Positions 23,734 through 31,040 of a stretch of 64,000 nt of DNA are shown piece after piece; within the stretch, counting starts at the first letter, position 1, and each line of letters begins with the position of its first letter. A model generated the notes under the pieces. It was not told the DNA's origin and did no database searches. It saw only the letters and a program-made list of their open reading frames with translations. The stretch is from Hallella seregens ATCC 51272 (lineage in GTDB: Bacteria; Bacteroidota; Bacteroidia; Bacteroidales; Bacteroidaceae): positions 58,990 through 122,989 of the forward strand of contig NZ_JADU01000012.1 of NCBI RefSeq assembly GCF_000518545.1, written 5' to 3'. Made by a program: the position numbers and the translations under genes.

Positions 23734-23799
23734 TGTAACGGCCACGCGTTTACGCCGTAACGGCGGTGCGATTACGGCGTGACGGCCATGCGATGACGG
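23734..23799. repeat. 22-bp GC-rich repeat units at the right junction
   Basis: Three units of exactly 22 bp (23734-23755, 23756-23777, 23778-23799) ending GCGTTTACGC, GCGATTACGG and GCGATGACGG. A fourth, less regular GC-rich unit follows. They continue the register interrupted at 10787. The candidate attR is 23745-23760. Confidence 0.78.
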
Positions 23800-23885
23800 T
23801 GCGGCGGCCGTGCGGCTTGCGGCTGCCCGTGTGCATCCGCACGGGTACAGCCGAAAAAAAGAGCACAAAAAACAGGCTGCAATCC

Positions 23886-23916
23886 TTTGTCCATCGGGCG
23901 ATTTACACTATCTTTG
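23886..23916 (+). promoter_or_regulatory. Promoter of the PASTA gene operon
   Basis: TTTG at 23886-23889 and TATCTTTG at 23909-23916 with a 19-nt spacer. The predicted start near 23922 fixes the PASTA gene start at 23936 rather than any upstream in-frame ATG. Confidence 0.8.
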
Positions 23917-23935
23917 TAGAAAAATTACGACGCGG

Positions 23936-24655
23936 ATGACCATTTCAGAATTCATGGGCAAGTTCAAGAGCAGCTATCTCTGGGGCAACCTGGCGGCCAT
24001 GGCCGTCGTGGCTGTCGGGCTGACCATGGGCGTGAAATACGGCTTGGCCATCTACACCCACCACGGCGAGTCGATACCCATACCCGACCTGGTTCACAAG
24101 AAATACGCCGACGCCGAGGAGATTCTCGACAATCTGGGACTGCAAATCGTGGTGAGCGACACGGGCTACGTGAAGACCCTGCCGCCCGACTGCATCCTGG
24201 AGCAGACCCCTGCACCCGGCGAACGCGTGAAGTCGGGGCACGTCATCTACGTCACCATCAACGCCCTGCACTCACCAACGATCACCCTTCCCGACGTGAT
24301 CGACAACTCCTCGCTGCGCGAGGCCATGGCCAAGCTCACAGCCATGGGCTTTAAGCTGGCTGCGCCGGAGTTTGTGCCGGGCGAGAAAGACTGGGTGTAC
24401 GGCATTCTGGTGAACGGCCGCCACGTGGCCTATGGCGACAAGATACCCGTGGACGCCCGGCTCATTATCCAGGCGGGCAACGGCCAGCGCGACAGCGGCG
24501 ACTCGGTGAACTACGTGGATCCGGAATATCCCCGGGGCGGCGACTTCGACGAATCGGAAGACATGGACGTGTTCGAGGAGGTGCCGGCACCCCCCGCCGA
24601 CCATGCCGAGCCCGGCGGCACCCCGCCGGCCGAGCCCGCTCCCAAGACCGAATGA
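23936..24655 (+). CDS. Membrane-anchored PASTA-domain protein
   Basis: A 239-aa protein with a short cytosolic N-terminus, one transmembrane helix (about residues 17-38) and two to three extracytoplasmic PASTA repeats: IPIPDLVHKKYADAEEIL, then ITLPDVIDNSSLREAM, each followed by the turn-and-strand pattern. The C-terminal 50 residues are acidic and Pro-rich. PASTA repeats bind muropeptides in kinases and PBPs, but here there is no kinase or transpeptidase domain. Its place before rluD and ddl (22-nt gap to rluD) is conserved in Bacteroidales and suggests a cell-wall role. Confidence 0.88.
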   Translation: MTISEFMGKFKSSYLWGNLAAMAVVAVGLTMGVKYGLAIYTHHGESIPIPDLVHKKYADAEEILDNLGLQIVVSDTGYVKTLPPDCILEQTPAPGERVKSGHVIYVTINALHSPTITLPDVIDNSSLREAMAKLTAMGFKLAAPEFVPGEKDWVYGILVNGRHVAYGDKIPVDARLIIQAGNGQRDSGDSVNYVDPEYPRGGDFDESEDMDVFEEVPAPPADHAEPGGTPPAEPAPKTE

Positions 24656-24677
24656 ACCCTTGCAAGACAGAAAAAAC

Positions 24678-25781
24678 ATGACGACATATCCCGAAGACGC
24701 AGACCTGCTGGGCGACGACGACCTGCTGCCCGCCGCCCCTCCGGCCGCTACCGAGGCTGACGGCCAGCTCTACGAGCACTGGCGGGTGGAGGTGGATGCC
24801 GGCCAGGCACCCGTGCGCATAGACAAGTATCTGGCCGACAAGATGCAGCACTCCAGCCGCAACCGCATACAGACGGCGGCCGACGCGGGTTGCATCCACG
24901 TGAACGGACGCGCCGTGAAAAGCAACTACAAGGTGCGGCCCCTCGATGTCATCACGCTGATGCTCGACCGCCCGCGCCACGAGTCGTCGATACAGCCGGA
25001 GGAGATTCCGCTGCGCGTGGTCTACGAAGACGACGATCTGATGGTCGTGAACAAGGAAGCCGGCATGGTGGTGCACCCCGGTGCGGGCAACTTCAGCGGC
25101 ACGCTCATCAATGCCGTGGCCTGGCATCTGCGCCATCTGGAGAGCTTCGACCCCAACGATCCCGAGGTGGGGCTGGTGCATCGGATAGACAAAGACACCA
25201 GCGGCCTCCTTGTGGTGGCCAAGACGCCCGAGGCCAAGACGGGCCTGGGACGGCAGTTTTTCGAGAAGACCACCCACCGCTCGTACCACGCCCTGGTGTG
25301 GGGCAACCTCGTGGACGACGAGGGACGTGTCGAGGGTAACATCGGGCGCGACCCCAAGGACCGGCTGCGCATGAAGGTGTTCGACCCGCAGTCGGGTGTC
25401 GGCAAGCCCGCCGTGACCCATTATCGGGTGCTCGAACGCTTCGGCTACGTCACACTGCTGCAGTGCATTCTCGAGACGGGACGTACCCATCAGATACGCG
25501 CCCACATGAAGGCCATCGGCCACCCGCTCTTCGGCGACGAGCGGTACGGCGGCACGGAGATACTGCGCGGCCAGCGCAGCTCCAGCTACAAGGCTTTCAT
25601 CCAGAACTGCTTCGGGCTCTGTCCCCGGCAGGCGTTGCACGCCAAGACCCTCGGGTTCCGCCATCCGCGCACGGGCCGGCAGATGGATTTCGACTCCGAA
25701 TGGCCCGAGGATCTGACGCTGCTCGTGGAAAAATGGCGCGCCTTTGTCCAAGGCACCACGCAGGACACCTTTGCCGGCTGA
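24678..25781 (+). CDS. rluD: Large-subunit rRNA pseudouridine synthase, RluD family
   Basis: Isomerises uridines in 23S rRNA. The 367-aa protein has an S4 RNA-binding domain after an acidic N-terminal tail (RIDKYLADKMQHSSRNRIQTA), then the RluA-type catalytic domain. The catalytic aspartate is in LVHRIDKDTSGLLVVAK, and the ILETGRTHQIRAHM block and HAKTLGF strand are typical. ATG 24678 is preferred over the in-frame ATG at 24603, which lies inside the PASTA gene. Same operon as the PASTA protein and ddl. Confidence 0.95.
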   Translation: MTTYPEDADLLGDDDLLPAAPPAATEADGQLYEHWRVEVDAGQAPVRIDKYLADKMQHSSRNRIQTAADAGCIHVNGRAVKSNYKVRPLDVITLMLDRPRHESSIQPEEIPLRVVYEDDDLMVVNKEAGMVVHPGAGNFSGTLINAVAWHLRHLESFDPNDPEVGLVHRIDKDTSGLLVVAKTPEAKTGLGRQFFEKTTHRSYHALVWGNLVDDEGRVEGNIGRDPKDRLRMKVFDPQSGVGKPAVTHYRVLERFGYVTLLQCILETGRTHQIRAHMKAIGHPLFGDERYGGTEILRGQRSSSYKAFIQNCFGLCPRQALHAKTLGFRHPRTGRQMDFDSEWPEDLTLLVEKWRAFVQGTTQDTFAG

Positions 25782-25834
25782 TGCGCCGGCAGCACCCCGT
25801 GAACAATGATTAACCATTCAATGCAACATAACTG

Positions 25835-26836
25835 ATGAAAAATTTAAAGAGAAATATCGCCATCGTCTGCGGCGGCGACTCGTCCGAGCACGATGTGTCC
25901 ATGCGCTCGGCACAGGGACTCTACTCCTTCTTCGACAAGGAGCGTTACAATGTCTACATTGTTGACGTGAGGGGACAGAACTGGCATGTGAACTTCGACA
26001 ACGGCGACGTGGCCACCATCGACCGCAACGACTTCTCGTTTGTAGGCCAGGACGGCAAGGCCGTTGTCTTCGACTATGCCTACATTACCATCCATGGCAC
26101 ACCGGGCGAGAACGGTCTGATGCAGGGCTATTTCGACCTGATTCACTTGCCTTACTCCACGAGTGGCGTGCTGGTCGAGGCCATGACCTTCAACAAGTAT
26201 GTGCTCAACAACTACCTGCGCTCGTTTGGTGTGAACGTGGCCGACAGCATGCTGTTGCGCCGCGGCGAGGCTTACGACGAGCAGGCTGTCGAGGAACGGC
26301 TGGGCATGCCCGTGTTTGTGAAGCCGGTTGCCGACGGTTCCAGCTTCGGTGTGTCCAAGGTGAAGTGCGCCGACCAGCTGGCTCCCGCCCTGCGTATGGC
26401 CTTTATGGAGAGCGATGAGGTGATGATAGAGCGTTACATTCAGGGCACGGAGATCTCTATTGGATGCTACAAAACGCAGATGAAGACCGTGGTGCTGCCC
26501 GCCACCGAGGTGGTGACGAGCCGTGAATTCTTCGACTACGACGCGAAGTACAACGGTCAGGTGCAGGAGATTACGCCCGCCCGGCTGGATCCGGAGACGG
26601 CCCGCCGCGTGGCCGAGGAGACGAGCCGCATCTACGACATCCTGCACTGCAACGGCATGATTCGCATTGATTACATCATCTCCAAGGACGCCGAGGGACG
26701 CGACCAGGTGAACATGCTGGAGATTAACACCACTCCGGGCATGACCGTCACCAGCTTCATCCCGCAGCAAGTGCGCGCTGCCGGCCTCGACATCAAGGAT
26801 GTCTTGACCGATATTGTGGAGAATCAGCTGGGATAG
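25835..26836 (+). CDS. ddl: D-alanine--D-alanine ligase
   Basis: Joins two D-alanines for peptidoglycan, ATP-dependent, cytosolic. The 333-aa ATP-grasp enzyme has the N-terminal CGGDSSEHDVSMRSAQ motif, the VKPVADGSSFGVSK nucleotide-binding loop, IERYIQGTEISIG, and the C-terminal metal-binding MLEINTTPGMTVTSF. It sits 53 nt after rluD in the same direction. A repeat-rich 322-nt gap follows. Confidence 0.96.
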   Translation: MKNLKRNIAIVCGGDSSEHDVSMRSAQGLYSFFDKERYNVYIVDVRGQNWHVNFDNGDVATIDRNDFSFVGQDGKAVVFDYAYITIHGTPGENGLMQGYFDLIHLPYSTSGVLVEAMTFNKYVLNNYLRSFGVNVADSMLLRRGEAYDEQAVEERLGMPVFVKPVADGSSFGVSKVKCADQLAPALRMAFMESDEVMIERYIQGTEISIGCYKTQMKTVVLPATEVVTSREFFDYDAKYNGQVQEITPARLDPETARRVAEETSRIYDILHCNGMIRIDYIISKDAEGRDQVNMLEINTTPGMTVTSFIPQQVRAAGLDIKDVLTDIVENQLG

Positions 26837-26843
26837 CGGGGGG

Positions 26844-26980
26844 CAATTCATAATTCAAAATTCATAATTCAAAATTGGCTGCGCGGAACGATGCCTTGTG
26901 ATGAGGGAGGAAACGACGGGGAAAGAAAGTGTTGTGCGTAGCCCATTTTGAATTTTGAATTGTGAATTTTGAATTAAAAT
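26844..26980. repeat. TTCAAAATTCATAA repeat with inverted copy
   Basis: Tandem ATTCATAATTCAAAATTCA words at 26844-26877 are answered by TTTTGAATTTTGAATTGTGAA words at 26945-26979 in reverse complement. They flank a 67-nt GC-rich spacer and could form a very stable AT hairpin downstream of ddl. Confidence 0.75.
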
Positions 26981-27023
26981 CATGTCTGTCTCCCGCTCGT
27001 AGCAAGGTAATGTTCCTGTCACA

Positions 27024-27146
27024 CGGTTAATTTCACTCAGTGGTGCAGTTGATGTCGTTTGGTCTCTCAGTTAATTTAAGTTTGTTCTCGCAGTTAATTT
27101 AGTCTGGTCTTGCGGTTAATTTTGCTTTGATTGCGCAGCTAATTTT
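27024..27146. repeat. Six-copy CRGTTAATTT array with 22-23 bp period
   Basis: CGGTTAATTT or CAGTTAATTT-like words start at 27024, 27046, 27068, 27091, 27113 and 27136, giving steps of 22, 22, 23, 22 and 23 bp with degenerate spacers. The last unit runs into more TTTTGAATT words that reach the next start codon. Non-coding; possible protein-binding array. Confidence 0.65.
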
Positions 27147-27158
27147 GAATTTTGAATT

Positions 27159-28310
27159 ATGAATTTTGAATTAAAAAAGTTTGATGGCATTCGTCCCTTT
27201 GAGCCGGAAGAACTGCCCGAGGTGTACGATCGGCTGCTGGCCAATGAGCAGTTTCAGGCCGTATTGAAGTATCTGTACCCCGAGGTGCCGCTGGAAATGG
27301 TGGCCCGAAAGATGCGGGCTTGTCGCACAAACCTCGACTTCCAGAAAGCTTTCTGCTACGATTTCATCAAGGGAGTGCTGGCCAAGGCCGCCCGAGGCTG
27401 CGAGATGGACGTCGCGGCCGTGGACACCTCGCGCCGCTACACCTTTGTGAGCAACCACCGCGACATCGTGCTCGACTCGGCCATCCTCGACGTACTGCTC
27501 ATGGATGCGGGCTTCACCACCACTTGCGAGATTGCCATCGGCGACAACCTGCTGGGACTGCCGTGGGTGAAAGACTTCGTGCGGGTGAACAAGAGCTTCA
27601 TCGTGAAGCGTGGCTTGCCCATGCGGGAGATGCTGGAGGCTGGCCGGCTGCTGTCCGAATACATGCACTATGCCGTGGCCGAGAAGCACGAAAACGTTTG
27701 GGTGGCCCAGCGTTCGGGCCGTGCCAAGGATTCCGACGACCGCACGTCCGACGGCGTGCTCAAGATGCTCACCATGGGTGGAACGGGTTCGCCCGCCGAG
27801 AGGCTGCGGCAGCTGCACATCGTGCCGCTGGCCATCTCGTATGAATACGACCCCTGCGACTGGCTCAAGGCACGCGAGTTCCAGCTGCGGCGCGACAACA
27901 AGGACTGGAAAAAGGGGCCGCAGGACGACCTCGTGTCCATGCAGACCGGCATCTTTGGCTATAAGGGCCACGTGCATTACCACTGTGCACCGTGCATCGA
28001 CGACTTCCTGACGCAGCTGCCCGCCGACCTGCCCAAGGCCGATTTTTACCGTGTGGTGGCCGACCATATCGACCGCGAGATCCATCGTCGCTACCGGATC
28101 TACCCCTGCAACTACGTTGCTCTCGACGAGTTGCGGGGCGAACGGGCCCATGCCGACCGCTATACCGAGGCCGACAAGGCTTTCTTCGACAAGTATTTGG
28201 CCGGGCAACTGGCCAAGGTGGAACTGCCCGCCAAGGATGAGCCCTACCTGCGCGAGCGCATTCTTACGATGTATGCCAACCCTGCCATCAACTTCTTGCG
28301 TGCGCAGTAG
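27159..28310 (+). CDS. Glycerol-3-phosphate/lysophosphatidate acyltransferase family protein
   Basis: A 383-aa acyltransferase predicted to add fatty acyl groups in phospholipid synthesis. The catalytic block is FVSNHRDIVLDSAIL (His with downstream Asp), followed by VNKSFIVKRG and a basic region where the family binds phosphate; the motif spacing differs from canonical HX4D. The start codon and first seven codons (MNFELKK) are made from the flanking TTTTGAATT repeat. The segment FDGIRPFEPEELPEVYDRLLAN looks like authentic protein and no later ATG precedes it, so the repeat supplies the start. It overlaps the next gene by 11 nt. Confidence 0.83.
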   Translation: MNFELKKFDGIRPFEPEELPEVYDRLLANEQFQAVLKYLYPEVPLEMVARKMRACRTNLDFQKAFCYDFIKGVLAKAARGCEMDVAAVDTSRRYTFVSNHRDIVLDSAILDVLLMDAGFTTTCEIAIGDNLLGLPWVKDFVRVNKSFIVKRGLPMREMLEAGRLLSEYMHYAVAEKHENVWVAQRSGRAKDSDDRTSDGVLKMLTMGGTGSPAERLRQLHIVPLAISYEYDPCDWLKAREFQLRRDNKDWKKGPQDDLVSMQTGIFGYKGHVHYHCAPCIDDFLTQLPADLPKADFYRVVADHIDREIHRRYRIYPCNYVALDELRGERAHADRYTEADKAFFDKYLAGQLAKVELPAKDEPYLRERILTMYANPAINFLRAQ

Positions 28311-28950
28311 GCGGCTGTGGCTCGCCGGGCTGCTGGCCGCGACGCTGGCGGCATGCACCACCGACACCTACCAGTCGGGCGACGGCCGCTACTCTTACCT
28401 GCGGGCCGACTTCGGACTGGTGCACACGGCCGATTCGGTCCGGGCCGACTGGCTGCTCACCGACGGGGGCGACTCCGTGCGCTTTGCCTCGCCGGTGAGG
28501 GTGGGCTGGGCCGCCAAGGCCGACACTTTCTACCGGGCACTGGTCTATTACGACAGCCAGGCGCGTACCGTTTTCTCGGCCACACCGGTTGTGGTGGCCG
28601 AGCCTCTGCCGAAAAAGACGGCCGGCAGCCTTCCCGATGATCCGTTGACCATCGAGTCGCTGTGGGTGGGAGGAGGATTCCTGAACATAGGGTTCGCCCT
28701 GAAAACAGGGCGTGCCGAGGGGCTGGATGCCCGGCAACAGCTGGGCCTTGTGCTCGACACGGTGACTGTTTCGGCCGACGGTCATCGCTATGTGACCCTG
28801 TTGCTGACCCACGCCCAGAACGGCGTGCCCCAGTATTACACCACGCGGGGATATATGAGCATGCCCGTAGACAAAGGCCTACGGGCATGCACGGTGCGGC
28901 TTTCGGCAAATACCTATGCCGGCCGCAAGACTTACACGGTGGAGCTTTAG
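28300..28950 (+). CDS. NigD-like lipoprotein
   Basis: A 216-aa predicted lipoprotein. GTG 28300 is chosen because it gives a short basic n-region, a hydrophobic core and a lipobox (RSRRLWLAGLLAATLAAC), with the lipidated cysteine near residue 19. A TTG just upstream or ATG 28273 are alternatives. The rest is beta-rich and resembles NigD-like outer-membrane-associated proteins of Bacteroidales (YSYLRADF near the N-terminus, strands to KTYTVEL). Function unknown. It overlaps the acyltransferase gene, and its stop overlaps the stop of the convergent threonine aldolase gene. Confidence 0.72.
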   Translation: MRSRRLWLAGLLAATLAACTTDTYQSGDGRYSYLRADFGLVHTADSVRADWLLTDGGDSVRFASPVRVGWAAKADTFYRALVYYDSQARTVFSATPVVVAEPLPKKTAGSLPDDPLTIESLWVGGGFLNIGFALKTGRAEGLDARQQLGLVLDTVTVSADGHRYVTLLLTHAQNGVPQYYTTRGYMSMPVDKGLRACTVRLSANTYAGRKTYTVEL

Positions 28951-29978
28951 CCCAGCACGGCCGTGCGCAAAGCTTCGATTTCTTCTTCGGTCGTCGCCCA
29001 GCTGGTGACGAAACGGCAGATGGTGTGGTGCTCGTCGTACTTGCCCCACACGGTGAACCTCACGTGCCGGCCCAGCCGTTCCACCTCGTCGTTGTCGAGA
29101 ACAACGAACTGCTGATTGGTGGGCGAGTCGATATAGAAGGGGTAGCCCCGTTGCTCGAAGATGCGTTTCATCTCCATCGCCCGGTCGATGGCCCGGCGCG
29201 AGATGTCGAAGTAGAGGTTGTCGGTGAAGAGAGCATCGAACTGCACGCCTGTCACGCGGCCTTTGGCCACGAGCGCTCCGTGCTGTTTGATGATGCTGAA
29301 GAAGTGGGGATGGGCGTTGGCATGGGTAAAAACCACGGCTTCGCCGCAGAGTGCGCCCACCTTGGTGCCGCCAATGTAGAACGCGTCGCAGTGGCGGGCC
29401 AGGTAGGGCAGAGTGATGTCGTTGCCCGGCGCCATGAGGCCGTAGCCCAGTCGGGCCCCGTCCACGTAGAGCGGCATGTCGTATTTGCGGCACACTTGGT
29501 AGAGAGCATCCAGCTCGGCGGCCGTGTAGAGCGTGCCGTATTCCGTAGGGAAAGTGATGTAGGCCATGCCTGGAAACACGCAGTGGTCGGCGTTGCCGTC
29601 GTGCAGGAACTCGTCCATGTAGTGGTCCAGATCGGCGGCATCCATCTTGCCCTGCCGCCCCTCGATGGTGATAATCTTGTGTTCTGTGAACTCGATGGCA
29701 CCGGCTTCGTGGGTGTTGATGTGGGCCGAACCCACGGCCACCACGCCCTCATAGGTGTGCAGCATCGAGTCGATGACGGTGGCATTGGTCTGCGTTCCGC
29801 CCACGAGGAACCATATCTGGGCCTCGGGGGCTTCGCAGAGCGCCTTGATTTTCTGCTTGGCACGCTCCGACCATTCGTCGTAGCCGTAGGTCATGCTCTT
29901 GCAGTTGTTGGTCTCCATGAGGTGCTGGAGCACTTGGGGATGACACCCGTTGTTGTAGTCAGACTCTAATGTAATCAT
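28947..29978 (-). CDS. Low-specificity threonine aldolase
   Basis: PLP enzyme of fold type I (343 aa) that cleaves L-threonine/allo-threonine to glycine and acetaldehyde. Visible blocks are ESDYNNGCHPQVLQHL, LVGGTQTNATVID (PLP phosphate contact), YVDGARLGYGL (Asp to the pyridine nitrogen) and YIGGTKVGALCGE (Schiff-base Lys). Long upstream open frames overlap the next gene. ATG 29978 fits both the domain and the promoter at 30000-30029. Converges on the NigD-like gene. Confidence 0.92.
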   Translation of the reverse strand: MITLESDYNNGCHPQVLQHLMETNNCKSMTYGYDEWSERAKQKIKALCEAPEAQIWFLVGGTQTNATVIDSMLHTYEGVVAVGSAHINTHEAGAIEFTEHKIITIEGRQGKMDAADLDHYMDEFLHDGNADHCVFPGMAYITFPTEYGTLYTAAELDALYQVCRKYDMPLYVDGARLGYGLMAPGNDITLPYLARHCDAFYIGGTKVGALCGEAVVFTHANAHPHFFSIIKQHGALVAKGRVTGVQFDALFTDNLYFDISRRAIDRAMEMKRIFEQRGYPFYIDSPTNQQFVVLDNDEVERLGRHVRFTVWGKYDEHHTICRFVTSWATTEEEIEALRTAVLG

Positions 29979-29999
29979 TGTGTTCTTGGTTTGTAACTG

Positions 30000-30029
30000 C
30001 AAAGTTACAAAAAAGAAACAGCTTACAAA
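30000..30029 (-). promoter_or_regulatory. Promoter of the threonine aldolase gene
   Basis: On the minus strand TTTG (30026-30029) and TAACTTTG (30000-30007) are 18 nt apart, slightly short. The -33 box lies in the last codons of the carbamoyltransferase gene. Confidence 0.6.
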
Positions 30030-30988
30030 GCCTCGAGCACGCGTTTCAATACCACTTGGGCCGATATTTCCCTGTTGGCTGCTTCGGGGATGACGAGCGA
30101 GCGCGGACTCTCGATGACGTCGTCTGTCACGATGAGGCCGCGGCGCACAGGCAGACAGTGCATGAAGTGGCCGTCGTTGGTCCACGACATGTGCTCCGCG
30201 TCGATGGTCCACGACGTGTCCCTGGAGAGTATCTGGCCGTAGTCGGCCGGGCGCGTTACGCCGGGGCAGCTCCAGTTCTTGGCATACACGAAGTCGGCTC
30301 CCTCGAGGGCCTTGCGCTGGTCGTACTCCACGCGGGCCGGGCCTACAAAACGCGGGTCGAGCTCGTAGCCTTCGGGGTGGGTAATCACAAAATCCACGTC
30401 GGCGGCGTTCATCCACTCGGCAAACGAGTTGGGCACGGCTTGCGGCAAAGCGCGGCAGTGGGGTGCCCAAGTGAGTACAACCTTGGGGCGGACGGCGGCC
30501 TGGCGGTGCTCCTCGATGGTGATGAGGTCGGCAAAAGCCTGCAGCGGGTGCACGGTGGCCGTTTCCATGGCCACGACGGGACGGCCCGAGTGCTCTACAA
30601 ACTGGTTGACAATGGTTTCGGCATAGTCGAATTCGCGGTCGGCGAGACCGGCAAACGAGCGCACGGCAATGATGTCACAGTAGCTGCCCATGACGGGAAT
30701 GGCCTCCAGCAAGTGCTCGCTCTTGTCGCCATCCATGATGACACCCCGCTCGGTCTCCAGTTTCCATGCGCCGGCATTCACGTCGAGCACGATGACATTC
30801 ATGCCCAGGTTCATGGCCGCTTTTTGGGTGGAGAGGCGCGTGCGCAGGGAGTTGTTGAAGAAAATTATCAGCAGCGTCTTGTTCTTGCCAAGGTGCTGAT
30901 AGGCGTAGCGGTCGGCCTTGACTTGCCGGGCCTCCTGAAGAGCCTGGCCGAGGTCGCCCAGGTCGTTGGCGTGGAAGAAAGTTCTCAT
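30023..30988 (-). CDS. argF': Acylornithine carbamoyltransferase, probably N-succinyl-L-ornithine type
   Basis: Transfers carbamoyl to an Nalpha-acylated ornithine in the arginine pathway of Bacteroidetes and Xanthomonads. The 321-aa protein has the carbamoyl-phosphate loop SLRTR (47-51) where ordinary enzymes have STRT, the WAPHCRALPQAVPNSF block, and the C-terminal HCLPVRRG. In MDGDKSEHLLEA the residue at position 90 is Ser. Published work places Pro here in the Bacteroides succinylornithine enzyme and Glu in the Xanthomonas acetylornithine enzyme, with small residues favouring succinyl substrate. It ends the minus-strand run proB-proA-argF'. Confidence 0.9.
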   Translation of the reverse strand: MRTFFHANDLGDLGQALQEARQVKADRYAYQHLGKNKTLLIIFFNNSLRTRLSTQKAAMNLGMNVIVLDVNAGAWKLETERGVIMDGDKSEHLLEAIPVMGSYCDIIAVRSFAGLADREFDYAETIVNQFVEHSGRPVVAMETATVHPLQAFADLITIEEHRQAAVRPKVVLTWAPHCRALPQAVPNSFAEWMNAADVDFVITHPEGYELDPRFVGPARVEYDQRKALEGADFVYAKNWSCPGVTRPADYGQILSRDTSWTIDAEHMSWTNDGHFMHCLPVRRGLIVTDDVIESPRSLVIPEAANREISAQVVLKRVLEAL

Positions 30989-31040
30989 GTTCTGTAGTTT
31001 ATGTTTTGCATCATGTGTGTCGTGTCCATGGCAGCCGTTT

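Larger units (their letters stand above)
10777..23760. mobile_element. Integrated mobilizable element (about 13 kb) with a defence-type cargo
   Basis: Bounded by a 16-bp near-identical direct repeat inside a 22-bp repeat array. It encodes, left to right, a relaxase and MobC-like partner (minus strand), a DUF3408 protein (minus), a plus-strand cargo operon (HTH, C5 methyltransferase, dual-GHKL ATPase, receiver protein, Vsr), and two tandem tyrosine recombinases (minus). There is no conjugation (tra) or replication gene, so it would need a helper element to transfer. Composition is clearly AT-richer than the flanks, and the cargo is AT-richer than the mob/int genes. This suggests cargo of separate origin in a Bacteroidales mobilization backbone. 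Confidence 0.88.

Noticed and set aside
10777..23760. Integrative conjugative element or prophage
   Set aside because: No tra, structural phage or replication genes; only mobilization and integration functions, so it is a mobilizable element.
27024..27146. CRISPR array
   Set aside because: The conserved word is only about 10 bp, spacers are about 12 bp and degenerate, and there are no cas genes.
28947..30470. 507-codon version of threonine aldolase
   Set aside because: The extra N-terminus is antisense to argF' non-conserved sequence; ATG 29978 gives the complete enzyme and fits the promoter.
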